Positions 16,796-26,200 of a DNA stretch of 32,457 bases are shown piece after piece. Each line of letters starts with the position of its first letter. Positions within the stretch are counted from its first letter, which is position 1. The notes under the pieces are model-generated. The model saw only the letters and a program-made list of their open reading frames with translations, was not told the DNA's origin and searched no databases. Made by a program: the position numbers and the translations under genes. This DNA is from a bacterium (GTDB lineage Bacteria; Electryoneota; Electryoneia; Electryoneales; Electryoneaceae): assembly GCA_019912845.1 (NCBI GenBank), contig JAIOHU010000108.1, positions 1-32,457 on the forward strand, in the 5' to 3' direction.

Positions 16796-17422
16796 ATGAC
16801 TGAAGAAAAAAACAATTACACTCGGCTATACCGTTCACGTACCGAGAAAGTACTGGGAGGTATATGTGGAGGATTGGGCGAATACCTGAAAATGGATCCA
16901 GTGGTCTTGCGTATCATCTGGATTGCAACCATACTCCTCGGTGGAACTGGTATCCTGGCTTATCTGATTGCCTGGATTTTGATCCCGGAGGAACCCCTGG
17001 AGTATAGCTGGCACAAACCAAAAGAGGAAAGCAAGCCAACATCGGAAGAGAAAGATAATCAGCAGTCCAATGGTTCACGAGTTCTAGGTGCGTTGCTTAT
17101 TGTAATCGCAACTCTCTGGCTTGGGTATGAGTTGAATTTCTTTCCGATAATTCCCTGGGAATGGGTATGGCCGCTTGGTTTGATTGCACTGGGAATTGCA
17201 CTGTTGCTTCGACCTCAGATATTGAAAGTGGGTAGAAAAGCTGAAGAAACGACCACTACTGAAAGTGGTAAGCCGGAAGTAGCACCTGAACCTGCTGAAT
17301 CCAAGTCAATGGCTGATGAGAGCCCGTCTGTTGAACCAGAAAAACCAGTTGAAGAACCACCATCAGAAGAGAAAAAAGAGGAATCTGCCGAAGAGGATAG
17401 CGCGGAGAAAAAAGATGAGTAA
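16796..17422 (+). CDS. PspC-domain protein with second membrane domain and acidic tail
   Basis: 208 residues. Residues 8-65 are a PspC domain nearly parallel to the preceding gene (KVLGGICGGLGEYLKMDPVV ... AYLIAWILIPEE). A polar linker follows, then a LiaI/LiaF-type two-helix membrane unit (~95-145: LGALLIVIATLWLGYEL, WVWPLGLIALGIALLL), then a ~65-residue tail very rich in Glu, Pro and Ser, likely disordered and cytoplasmic. GGAG lies 7 bases before the start. The stop overlaps the next gene by 8 bases. It looks like a fusion of the two domain types encoded separately on each side, which suggests one membrane complex for envelope-stress response. Confidence 0.85.
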   Translation: MTEEKNNYTRLYRSRTEKVLGGICGGLGEYLKMDPVVLRIIWIATILLGGTGILAYLIAWILIPEEPLEYSWHKPKEESKPTSEEKDNQQSNGSRVLGALLIVIATLWLGYELNFFPIIPWEWVWPLGLIALGIALLLRPQILKVGRKAEETTTTESGKPEVAPEPAESKSMADESPSVEPEKPVEEPPSEEKKEESAEEDSAEKKDE

Positions 17423-17957
17423 CGAGTCCTCTTCTGAGACAAAACCTCAGCCGTCGAAAGAAAAACCGGGAGCTTTTGAGCGAATTCGACGTCGTCCACT
17501 TGGCTTTGCCATCGCCCTGATCGCACTTGGTTTTATCTTTCTTATTGAGGAAATAGGGCTGATCGATTTTTCCTGGCCATTGATCCTTATGGTTATCGGA
17601 GCTGCAGTATTGACAGAATCTTTGATCAACCGTAGCCACAGCGGCGTTTTCCCGGGTAGTTTCCTTTTTATGCTGGGATTTATTTTCCTTGCTGACCAGA
17701 TGTGGTGGATTCATGGTGGAGTCGGTGACAACTGGCCACTTATTCTCATCGCTCTCGGGATTAGTTTTTCACTATCTGCATACGCAGAAAAGATCAAAGG
17801 ACCCCTCATACCGGGTGGTATTCTCTTCGGTATCGGATTGATCTTTCTCCTCGCAGAGTATCGACTGATCGAATGGGGTATTGTTGGTAATATGCTACGC
17901 TTCTGGCCGGTAATTCTGATAGGCTTCGGTGTCTACCTTATCGTGAAACGACGATAA
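17415..17957 (+). CDS. LiaI/LiaF-like (DUF5668-type) membrane protein
   Basis: 180 residues from ATG 17415 (GGAG 9 bases upstream), overlapping the previous stop. After a charged 35-residue N-terminus come six or so short membrane segments in three repeats of the pattern 'GxxLxxxGxxFLxxxxxxIxxxxWPLILIxxGxxxL' (RPLGFAIALIALGFIFLIEE; MLGFIFLADQMWW; ILFGIGLIFLLAEYRLIEW). This repeat is typical of the membrane part of LiaF-type proteins that respond to cell-wall stress. The cytoplasmic DUF2154 domain of true LiaF is absent. Last gene of the birA-to-here operon. Confidence 0.8.
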   Translation: MSNESSSETKPQPSKEKPGAFERIRRRPLGFAIALIALGFIFLIEEIGLIDFSWPLILMVIGAAVLTESLINRSHSGVFPGSFLFMLGFIFLADQMWWIHGGVGDNWPLILIALGISFSLSAYAEKIKGPLIPGGILFGIGLIFLLAEYRLIEWGIVGNMLRFWPVILIGFGVYLIVKRR

Positions 17958-17972
17958 TCTGTATTCACTTTG

Positions 17973-18052
17973 TGTCATGCAGCAGGGTGTTAGCTGGCAT
18001 CCAGGAAGGTACTGCCATGGTCATTTCGAGGCGGCGTAGCGACGATGCAATC
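17973..18052. repeat. Two dispersed repeat types side by side
   Basis: 17973-18008 is an imperfect member of the CGTCAT...ATCCAGGAAG palindrome family (ends GTTAGCTGGCATCCAGGAAG). 18020-18052 is the second copy of the GTCATTTCGAG repeat. The same two types also lie close together at 8035-8162. The rest of the 17958-18202 gap shows nothing supported. Confidence 0.6.
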
Positions 18053-18202
18053 TTATGCTGTCTGAAAGCGGGATTGAGTAACCGCGTTCGTAAGGACTGG
18101 TGTTCAAAACGACCCAATATTCCCACATGAAACAGCGTGGAACAATTATTCCATCGACAGTATAATTCCGTAATTTTGTAATTAATTGGCAAAACCTGAA
18201 AC

Positions 18203-18916
18203 ATGAACCTTACTCGCCCGCGATATCTCCCCCCAAACGTCAGCCAGTGCTCCGTCCCTCTATTACCAGAGACCTCCTGGGCACAACTTTTTCAGCAGCT
18301 ATACGATAAATGGGGCGATCCTTACTGGTGGCCTGGTGATAACGCGTGGGAGGTTGCGGTCGGTGCAATTCTGACCCAGAATACCAACTGGACAAATGTC
18401 GAGAAGGCACTTGGCAATCTGAGAGAACGTCAGCTTCACTCTTCTGATGCCATAATCAGTGTAGACATCAACACTCTGGCTGAATGCATTAAACCCTCCG
18501 GCTACTTCAATATGAAAGCAAAGAAGTTGAAGATTCTTGCCAAATGGTGGAAGGATGCGGTGGAGAAAGGGAATATTCTCGAGTTAAAACCGGATGAGGT
18601 TCGGAATGAATTGATTGCTCTCTGGGGTGTCGGACCAGAAACTGCGGACAGCATCGCTTGTTATGCATTCGGTTTGCCGATTTTCCCAGTTGATGCTTAC
18701 ACACAACGGATTTACTCACGGCTGCATAATCTGGACAACATCCCCAAATACCATAAAATTCAAGAAGAAGTGCATACCTCACTCCCTGCAGATACCTTAC
18801 TGTTCAACTATTTGCATGGGCTGCTGGTGGTTTTGGCGAAACAGCATTGTGTCGCAAAGAATCCTCTTTGTGATGGTTGCCCTGCACTGTCGCTCTGCCA
18901 GACAGGTCAACAATAG
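18203..18916 (+). CDS. MagIII-type (endonuclease III-related) DNA glycosylase with 4Fe-4S loop
   Basis: 237 residues of the HhH-GPD superfamily. The segments YWWPGDNAWEVAVGAILTQN, TNWTNVEKAL and LAECIKPSGYFNMKAKKL closely follow Helicobacter MagIII (3-methyladenine glycosylase; COG2231). The helix-hairpin-helix LWGVGPETADSI carries Glu146 where endonuclease III has its catalytic Lys; catalytic Asp164 (PVDAY) is kept with the normal 18-residue spacing. This predicts a monofunctional glycosylase that removes damaged, probably alkylated, bases without strand cleavage. A Cys-X6-Cys-X2-Cys-X5-Cys cluster near the C-terminus indicates a 4Fe-4S loop. The start lacks a clear ribosome-binding site. 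Stand-alone gene, convergent with the next. Confidence 0.85.
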   Translation: MNLTRPRYLPPNVSQCSVPLLPETSWAQLFQQLYDKWGDPYWWPGDNAWEVAVGAILTQNTNWTNVEKALGNLRERQLHSSDAIISVDINTLAECIKPSGYFNMKAKKLKILAKWWKDAVEKGNILELKPDEVRNELIALWGVGPETADSIACYAFGLPIFPVDAYTQRIYSRLHNLDNIPKYHKIQEEVHTSLPADTLLFNYLHGLLVVLAKQHCVAKNPLCDGCPALSLCQTGQQ

Positions 18917-18980
18917 TAATATCACTCAGCGTTATTTGGCCACTCCTCAACTGTGATTCAGTTTCTGGTGAACCGAGCCT

Positions 18981-20453
18981 CTAGTCTTTTCGTTGACTTT
19001 TAAACAATACCCGTTTTTCCCCCTCGTCCAAATAGCCAGTAGCAATTAGTATCAGTGGAAAGAGTGCTATCCAGGTCAACCGTAACAGGAAATAATCGCC
19101 ATTGGGAAACCAATTCCAGGCGGAAAGTGAGATTCCTGCTGCGAGGATGGTCAAGCCAACTCGTTTCCAGGGGAATTGGATCGGGTAGAATATTTGGCTG
19201 GCGATGTAGGTAAGAACTGCGAGAGTGGCATAGCCTGCGAGGGTTGCCTGTGCTGCACCAACTTCACCACGAGCGGGTATCCAGCTTGTCATGAGCAGGT
19301 ATTCGACCGCCAGACATGCGATCAGAATGATCGGAAATACCCAGGTTTTGCCTTTGAGACTCGGACCGCCGGCGAAAACAAAAAAGACACCGTAAAAAGC
19401 AAACCCGAAAACGATCCAGCCGATGGATGGCAGTGCGTCATAATAGATAGGATTCTTGCCCAGAATTTGAACCAGCTCATTGCTGAAGAGAGTAATCACA
19501 AGGCAGAAGCCCACCGCGATAGTCCAGATATAGCCCATGGTTCGCGCATAAAGCGGACGAGGGTCCTGCTGCTCTTTTTGAGCACGAAACAGCAATGGTG
19601 CGAAGGCGACAGAAAATGGCATCACAATCGCAACTTGAGCAATCGCAGAGATACGTAGGGCAAAACCGAACAACGCCACTTCATGTGGAGTCTGCCATCT
19701 TACCAAAAGAATCTGTCCCAGGCTGTTTAATGCCCAGAAGGTAAAATCTGCGGTGATCAGTGGAATGGAAAACCAGAGAATAGGCTTCAGACCAGAAAAC
19801 ATTGCAGTTGGTTTTAGATGTTTACGTAACAGTGGCACAAACAAAAAGGCGAACAAAATATTCGAGACTGCCAGTGCCAGTGTAATTCCCTCAACTCCCA
19901 TGTTCAAACCGATGAGGAACCAGGCGTTAAACCCAATCAAAGCGAAAAATTTGAGCAGGTTGAATGCGAGAAAAGGTTTCCAACGTCCCTCAGCACGAAG
20001 GTATGCCAGGGGGATTATGGTGAGAGTATTTCCGATAATGGCTGTAGCGATGTGCTTTGCAGAAAGTGCATAGCCAGTCTGCTGTATCAACCAGTCACTC
20101 CACCATGGCGCGGTCAAGAGTAACCCACCTCCCCCAACCAGAGCGACAATCAAAGTCAGAAAAAAGGTTCGACTTACTACCGAATCTTTTTCAGCATCAC
20201 TCTCTGCCAATAGATAGAATTTGAAAAATGCAGTCGCCAGACCGAGGTTAAATAAGACAATCCCCACATTCAACGCCACCTGAAGCAAGGACCACGCAGC
20301 AAATCCTTCCACCGACACAAAATGAGTGTTGGTATGCAAACGTACCAGGACTAATTGACTGAGTGGACGTACCAGTGTGCTCAACCCGAATACAATGGTA
20401 TGCCCTGCCAGGGTACGAAAAAATTGCGATGTCGGAGTTGCGGTTTTATCCAT
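18981..20453 (-). CDS. Second polysaccharide flippase (Wzx/MATE-like)
   Basis: 490 residues with ~12-14 membrane helices, beginning FFRTLAGHTIVFGLSTLVRP and containing the loop VRLHTNTHFVSVEGFAAWSL in the position where relatives read 'Y-S-x-x-L-x-x-x-E-Y/F-G'. The fold and length match the Polysacc_synt/MATE group that moves undecaprenyl- or lipid-linked oligosaccharides across the inner membrane. It differs clearly from the copy at 11754, so it is not a recent duplicate and probably has its own substrate. No ribosome-binding site is evident at ATG 20453. No sugar genes accompany it. Confidence 0.8.
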   Translation of the reverse strand: MDKTATPTSQFFRTLAGHTIVFGLSTLVRPLSQLVLVRLHTNTHFVSVEGFAAWSLLQVALNVGIVLFNLGLATAFFKFYLLAESDAEKDSVVSRTFFLTLIVALVGGGGLLLTAPWWSDWLIQQTGYALSAKHIATAIIGNTLTIIPLAYLRAEGRWKPFLAFNLLKFFALIGFNAWFLIGLNMGVEGITLALAVSNILFAFLFVPLLRKHLKPTAMFSGLKPILWFSIPLITADFTFWALNSLGQILLVRWQTPHEVALFGFALRISAIAQVAIVMPFSVAFAPLLFRAQKEQQDPRPLYARTMGYIWTIAVGFCLVITLFSNELVQILGKNPIYYDALPSIGWIVFGFAFYGVFFVFAGGPSLKGKTWVFPIILIACLAVEYLLMTSWIPARGEVGAAQATLAGYATLAVLTYIASQIFYPIQFPWKRVGLTILAAGISLSAWNWFPNGDYFLLRLTWIALFPLILIATGYLDEGEKRVLFKSQRKD

Positions 20454-20614
20454 TGAAAGATATAGTATTATTTGAAAGTGAACGTGAAATATACGCAGGA
20501 AGAGGACTTACTGCCACAATGGAGATATTGAGGAATACTACAAAAACCAAAATATTCTGAATGTTCGTATAGAATTGGGAATTTCTGATTCAGAACAATA
20601 AACCGATAAGAGTC

Positions 20615-20642
20615 TTGACACTAATCTACATTTGAGTACAAT
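20615..20642 (+). promoter_or_regulatory. Orphan sigma70-like promoter facing a convergent gene
   Basis: TTGACA (20615-20620), 16 bases, TACAAT (20637-20642). No plus-strand gene follows before the minus-strand small secreted protein gene (20729-21118), so a transcript would run antisense to it. A 9-bp inverted repeat (20647-20655 with 20683-20691) lies just past the predicted start. The 20454-20728 gap otherwise holds only a short dyad TTCTGA-T-TCAGAA (20583-20595). Confidence 0.35.
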
Positions 20643-20728
20643 GGATAGATTCAAAGGTTATAATTGCCTGAAATATGGTAATTTTGAATCTGTAAATTAA
20701 TGCCAGACTCTCACGGGACATTCTAGTA

Positions 20729-21118
20729 TCAGTCGTGTTCCATATAATGCTCCCCAAACACTGTTGGCCATGAATACTCACGATATTCAGTCGTAGCTGG
20801 TGCATGTCGCCATCCAGCAGTTTCCCACACATGAGACCACCATGTTCCAGTACCTCCATCAATTGTGATATGTTCGGTTTTAATATCATGATCTAGATAA
20901 GCTCCGAACGCACCAGGTTCCCAAGTCATGCCATCACCAGAATCTTGAGCCCAACCAAAATGACCATCATAATCATCTTGAAGATCAGCATTTGCGCCGT
21001 CATCAATATCATAAACAAAGATTTGGACAACTTCATCAGAAAATGAAGTGGAAGGTGTGATGACGATTACGACAGTAATCATAATCAAAATCGTGATTGA
21101 ATTAATAATACTTTTCAT
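20729..21118 (-). CDS. Small secreted acidic protein of unknown function
   Basis: 129 residues. AGGAG stands 9 bases before ATG 21118. A clear signal peptide (MKSIINSITILIMITVVIVI ... SFS) is followed by a mature region of about 103 residues that is rich in Asp/Glu, Gly, Trp, Tyr and His, for example DIDDGANADLQDDYDGHFGW and a WWSHVWETAGWRH segment. It has no cysteine and no sorting domain. I do not recognise a family; the Asp-Gly pattern hints at calcium binding but no canonical loop is complete. It is divergent from the FG-GAP gene at 21232 and probably shares control with it through the dyad at 21181-21200. Confidence 0.7.
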   Translation of the reverse strand: MKSIINSITILIMITVVIVITPSTSFSDEVVQIFVYDIDDGANADLQDDYDGHFGWAQDSGDGMTWEPGAFGAYLDHDIKTEHITIDGGTGTWWSHVWETAGWRHAPATTEYREYSWPTVFGEHYMEHD

Positions 21119-21152
21119 CTTTTGATTCTCCTTTACTTGCTTTAATAAAATC

Positions 21153-21216
21153 GTTTCACTACTTTATGAAACAGACAATATGTTAGTCTATATACTAACA
21201 AAAAAAAACAAGTCAA
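21153..21216. promoter_or_regulatory. Divergent promoter with dyad covering both -10 boxes
   Basis: Perfect dyad TGTTAGT-CTATAT-ACTAACA at 21181-21200. On the minus strand TTGACT (21211-21216), a 16-base spacer and TATATA (21189-21194) would drive the small secreted protein. On the plus strand TATACT (21191-21196) is a good -10 for the FG-GAP gene, with a weak -35. Both -10 boxes fall inside the dyad, the arrangement expected of a repressor operator. A second inverted repeat GTTTCA/TGAAAC (21153-21172) lies in the minus-strand leader. Confidence 0.45.
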
Positions 21217-21231
21217 TATTGCGAGAAAAAT

Positions 21232-23199
21232 ATGTTTAAATATGCTCTAATTCTCTCAATCTTATTTCTGATTTTCGGAAGTATAAGTATTGCCCAACCG
21301 GTATTACGAGAGGGTTGGCCACAGAACCTGCGTGATTTAGACGGCTTTTACGCAATTATGGACAATATTAGCTATACAAAGGATGCTCAAGGGAGGATAT
21401 TGATAGCTGCATCCTGTCGAACTCGAGTCGGAGTCTGGGATTTAGAACAAAATAGCATGTTACCTGGTTTTCCTATCGATTTTTCTCCAGCACCACCATC
21501 ACCGGTTGTAGTTGCTGGACCCTACCTTGTAGATATGACAGGTGATGGCGATCCAGAGGTCTATGTATGCGCAAGAAGATTTGGTGGTGAAGGAGAACCG
21601 AGAATGATTCTCCGATTCTGGCTTGATGGAACCCAAGATCATCAATTCACTCGTCTTCATGATCCTGAATATACAAATATGTCAGCTTTATGCTTTGCAG
21701 ATGTGACATTTGATGGAAATCCCGAGTTGTTTTATTCATCTGATAGCATTCATGCAGTTGATGCATTTGGGAATGAGTTACCAGGGTTCCCATGGGAATC
21801 AAACGGCTACAGAGAAAGCATGTACCGTGGTAATTTGGTAGTAGCCTTACCCCCTATTGCTGAATCCCCAACAGTGTTTTGGCCAACTGTCGGATTGATT
21901 CATTCAAGGCGAATAGAAGAGAATACTGAGAGAACTGGCTGGCCTGTCTCATTCAGATCAGTAAACCAAGAAATATCAACAATTGTGATTATTCCCGAGG
22001 ATCAAGATTATTTATTAGCAATTAGCGGGCGAGATTCAGTTCATGTGTGGAACAATTCAGGATCATTAATAGAAGGGTTTCCTATGCCAACTTTTAATCC
22101 AGATCGAACTCTCGGCCCCTATTTCCTGTCTGTGGGTCAAGTTGATGGCGATGAACGTCCGGATCTGATTTACACAATGATGAATGAACATTTGGATGCA
22201 GTAAATCTTTCAGGGGAAAGACTTCTTGGCTATCCATTAGAAGCCGATTTCAACAACTATTCTGACGTGATTTCCATCCTTCGTGAAGACATGCCCGGAT
22301 CTTCGGCTCTTGTGTTTCAACCGAAGTGTAGTACTGATGATGTTGTCGGCTCCTACCAGATTCATGCTTTTCTTAATACTCAGGAAGTACCTGGATTTCC
22401 AATCGAGGGTGAAAATAACCCTTCTTTAGGGTCTTTCAGCTCATTAGCCTTAATACCATCGGAAAATTTTCAGACCCTTCACATTGTATATAACACCAAT
22501 ATGGGTATGGTCGTCGTATATGATTGGAGTATTGATTTAAGAAATTATATCTCAGAATGGAACCTTCCCGGTAATAATAATTATGCAAACCGAATTTATG
22601 ATCCTCAACGATTCACACCCAATTCACCACCCAATATTGCTTTTCGTGAACCCGCTGACTCTGTTATGGAGATCGAAATAGCCCAGAATCAACTTTTTAG
22701 AATCGAAGCATCCGATCCTGATACCCATCCGATAGAGTATTTTTTCAAATTGGACAATCAGATTATTGGATTTGATTCATTATTTTCGCATAGCTTTAGC
22801 GATACTGGAAGATTTGTAGTAACAGGTTTTGCTGCTGATCATCACGCTGCGATGGATTCAGTGACTTGGGAAATTTTCGTCAGCTCAACAAATCCAGTAA
22901 AGGAGTCGGGAGAAGAAATCGATCCTGAGGAGTCTGGTAGTGTGGAATTCTTCGCCTATCCAAATCCTACAAATGGCGCATTACAGATTCAATATAGTCT
23001 GCCAAAGTCAATGGATGTAAGAATTAAAATCACAAACTTATTGGGACAGACCTTATTCAGCGAAAACATCGGCTCAGTTTCCATAGGTAGACATGAGCAT
23101 TCTGTTTTCGGAAACGACTTACCATCGGGGAATTATATTGTTCAGCTAATTTATTCAACCAGTGTGATTAAACAACAAAAAATCACAATTGTGAGATAG
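21232..23199 (+). CDS. FG-GAP/VCBS-type secreted propeller protein with type IX sorting domain
   Basis: 655 residues with a signal peptide (MFKYALILSILFLIFGSISI, AQ). Residues ~25-450 form an integrin-like propeller with calcium-loop motifs VDMTGDGDPEVYV, FADVTFDGNPELFY and VGQVDGDERPDLIY. Residues ~470-560 are an Ig/cadherin-like domain (IEASDPDTHPIEYFFKLD). Residues ~575-655 are a Por sorting domain (YPNPTNGALQIQYSLP ... LPSGNYIVQLIY ... KITIVR). It is predicted to be exported across the outer membrane by type IX-like secretion and held on the surface. No enzymatic motif. It ends 50 bases before the convergent barrel gene. Confidence 0.85.
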   Translation: MFKYALILSILFLIFGSISIAQPVLREGWPQNLRDLDGFYAIMDNISYTKDAQGRILIAASCRTRVGVWDLEQNSMLPGFPIDFSPAPPSPVVVAGPYLVDMTGDGDPEVYVCARRFGGEGEPRMILRFWLDGTQDHQFTRLHDPEYTNMSALCFADVTFDGNPELFYSSDSIHAVDAFGNELPGFPWESNGYRESMYRGNLVVALPPIAESPTVFWPTVGLIHSRRIEENTERTGWPVSFRSVNQEISTIVIIPEDQDYLLAISGRDSVHVWNNSGSLIEGFPMPTFNPDRTLGPYFLSVGQVDGDERPDLIYTMMNEHLDAVNLSGERLLGYPLEADFNNYSDVISILREDMPGSSALVFQPKCSTDDVVGSYQIHAFLNTQEVPGFPIEGENNPSLGSFSSLALIPSENFQTLHIVYNTNMGMVVVYDWSIDLRNYISEWNLPGNNNYANRIYDPQRFTPNSPPNIAFREPADSVMEIEIAQNQLFRIEASDPDTHPIEYFFKLDNQIIGFDSLFSHSFSDTGRFVVTGFAADHHAAMDSVTWEIFVSSTNPVKESGEEIDPEESGSVEFFAYPNPTNGALQIQYSLPKSMDVRIKITNLLGQTLFSENIGSVSIGRHEHSVFGNDLPSGNYIVQLIYSTSVIKQQKITIVR

Positions 23200-23249
23200 T
23201 ATTCCAATTTACTTCCTTTTTGAATATGCGCAGCTTACCAAGCCATCGC

Positions 23250-26200
23250 CTAAAAAGCCGCACTCACTTCCATTCTCGCAACATGTATCGGTTCGCGTCC
23301 CTGATCAAAACGCGCTGTATAACTTGCTCGCGCGGTAAAATACTGCCCGATTTTGAAATCAACCCGAAAATTCGCTCGTCCATTTCTACCGATGGGACGT
23401 CCATCAGCGAGATCAAAGGGTATGCGAGTTGTATCACTCTCCAACCATAACGCCTCAAAATCGGCTGTCACTCTTCCCTTATCACGCATGGCGTAGGTTA
23501 TTCCCGGGGTTACGCCCAGTCCATTCACCAGAGTTTCCTGTTGCAGCTCTCGATCCTGCAAACCACGAACATCAAAGGAAAATTTAAAATGACGGTTCAT
23601 CTGCCTTGAAAGTTTAATACCAGCACGATACAACCTGAATTCACCAGATGAACCATACCCCTGCCTTCTTTTATACTTCCGTGAATAGCTGGCGTTACTT
23701 TCAAGGTCTGTGGAATTACCGAGAGTCTGACGTTGCCTTAACCCTAATAGATCACTGCCATAACGTTGCTGTCCTGCAGTGTAAAGGTTTTCCAGGGTCT
23801 TTTCAGCCTCATAACGTAAGCGCAGATTATAGACTCTTGAGGGTCGGAAGAGGTGAACATCCTGACGTAGTAGCATCCGTCCCTCAATGGTGGAATCACT
23901 CTGAAAATGTTTCAGGTTGAGTAGATAGATATCTTCTGTTTGTTCCCAGGTACTCATCTCACGGACTTCCGCCTGGGTTACCAATGAAATATCTTCCCAG
24001 CCAAAACCCTCTATCTCTCCCTTGCCATCGGGCAGTCTATCCGGTGACCAATCGATCTGGAAAAATGCGGCTAGATCGGTTGTGGGGATTGACTCACCCT
24101 CGGGTTGAGTGCGCAGGATGTAATTTCCGATTTCGGGATCGTAGACATACTCATCGCCCACTCGTATGTATTCACCTTCCCCAGCCGGAACCTGGTAGGC
24201 GATTAGTGCCTGAGATTGTTGCAGTGTCTGGTTCAGACTATAGTTTAAATCTGTGTTTAACGCACCATTGAAGGGCATGAAACGGATCGACGCTGCCCCC
24301 AAAGTACTGATGACATCGGCACTGTCCGCGATCTGGTATTGTTTATCCCGTCGTGTCCATTCGAGACTGCTTCGGAAAGGATGTGAAACCGGCTGCCATT
24401 GCCAGCGAACATTGGCAGCATTTTCATTGTAAAGTGAGGAGAATGAGTTGTTGTCTTCCTGACGATTGCGTTGACGATTCTCAAATGCTACGATACCGCT
24501 ATGTCCCTCCAACTCTACAAGTTCCAGAAATCCGCGCAGACGGTCATACTGATATCCGTAATACAAACTATCTGCAACTGTCTCATCTTTCTCTTCGAAT
24601 TCCCCCTCTACTCCTGGTCGCCAGTCTCCATAAATTTGCAGCAGACGTGAGAGTTCTCCCCTGCCACGCTGCCAGTCAACTACACGGTTATTATTGCTGT
24701 TTTCACTGTGAATATTTTCGAGATAAGAATCATAACGCAGGTGGGTTGTTGAGTATTTCAGCCCAGTGCCCCCACGTTCGCTTGTGAAATTTTCACCACG
24801 TTCGAGACCACCAAAATCTCCAAGTAATTGAATATTCTTATGCGGTGTTACAATGGCACTTCCACCAAATTCGCTTTCAAACTGATTCTGATCCAGCGAA
24901 TCAATTCCCCATTTACGTTCGTATTCTACCTCACGGCTTCTGCCAATTGCCCTGAATTTCGCCTCCTCCTGACGGACATTTGCGGAAAGACGAATTCCGG
25001 GACGGATTCCTTCCCTCGGTAGATTCCACGCTGTTTGCACTTGATAAGCAAGACCATCGTTTTCTGCTGGATTATCAGCCAGCAGATTCTGGTTTTCACG
25101 ACTTCCCGCAATATCAGTTACAAAACTAAGAGAGGAGTGCGGTTTGAATTTCATGTTGACTGCTGCCTGATCGAGACGTTGTGGTAGTGGAATCAGTCTA
25201 ACCGGCGACCAGCTACCTTGACTGATTCCCACCCAGTGGAAAGAGTAGCTCCCTGTAATCGGGTCATATTGCCTTCGGTAACTACCAAGCCCGCTCCCGA
25301 CTTCGGAAAAATAGACACCCCAGCTCCCATTTGGTTTACCATCCTCATCCGGCGACAGATATCGAAAGATGGTGTAGGTTTGTCCGTCACTCCAGGTTGT
25401 ATCAACACGCACATAATCTCCCTCTTCAAATCCAAGCGAATCTGCTCCATTAATAGCGGCACGATTTCCAATTGTATCCGATCCTTGAAACTGATCTCTG
25501 ATTTCCGGGGTCATCTCAAATGCAATTGGACGATCGGGATCATCCCCCTCAGAAATGGCAGTGGATTGAACTTGAAAGGTATTGGCTTCGTTCGTGTACT
25601 GAATGTGTCCGGCATAGAGGTTGATCGGGAAAGCTTCAGGCGAATATTCGAAATCAACTTCGATTCGAGATTCGGAGGTAATAGAAACACGTGGGGTAAA
25701 TGTAATATCTCCGCGATTGTAGTCGATCACGTAAGCCGCATTTTCACCACGTGACTGCAACTGACCATCGAGGTATACCTTTTCACTACCACCAATTACG
25801 GTAAAGGTCTGCTCACCATTTCGTCCACGTAAACGATAAGGTCCTTGCACACCATCTCGTCCAGTAAACCTGTTGCTATGAAATACAGCACGTGATACCG
25901 CTCCAGCAGCAGATACTTTGTCATCATAAGAGATAATTTCATTGGCTTTACTATCATATCCCCTGTAGCCGGGTTGAAAACCCTGTTCCAGGGTGTAGTC
26001 GACCGTAGCACCCTCCAGACGACGATCGATGGTGCCGTATCGTCCACCTTGCCAGTCAAGATTGTAATCCCCGAAACGTCCATGAAGTTTATTTGCATCC
26101 ATCTCGATATACACCTGATCAATTTCTTCGAGACGCTGGCTTGTACCTTCAGGTTGCAAGGGCAGACTGCGGTCATCGAGAAGAGCTCGCACATGAACAT

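Noticed and set aside
24353..24787. 144-codon frame opposite the barrel gene, and other long antisense frames at 25218, 6796 and 30054
   Set aside because: All are shadows of long, well-supported genes on the other strand, with no own signals.
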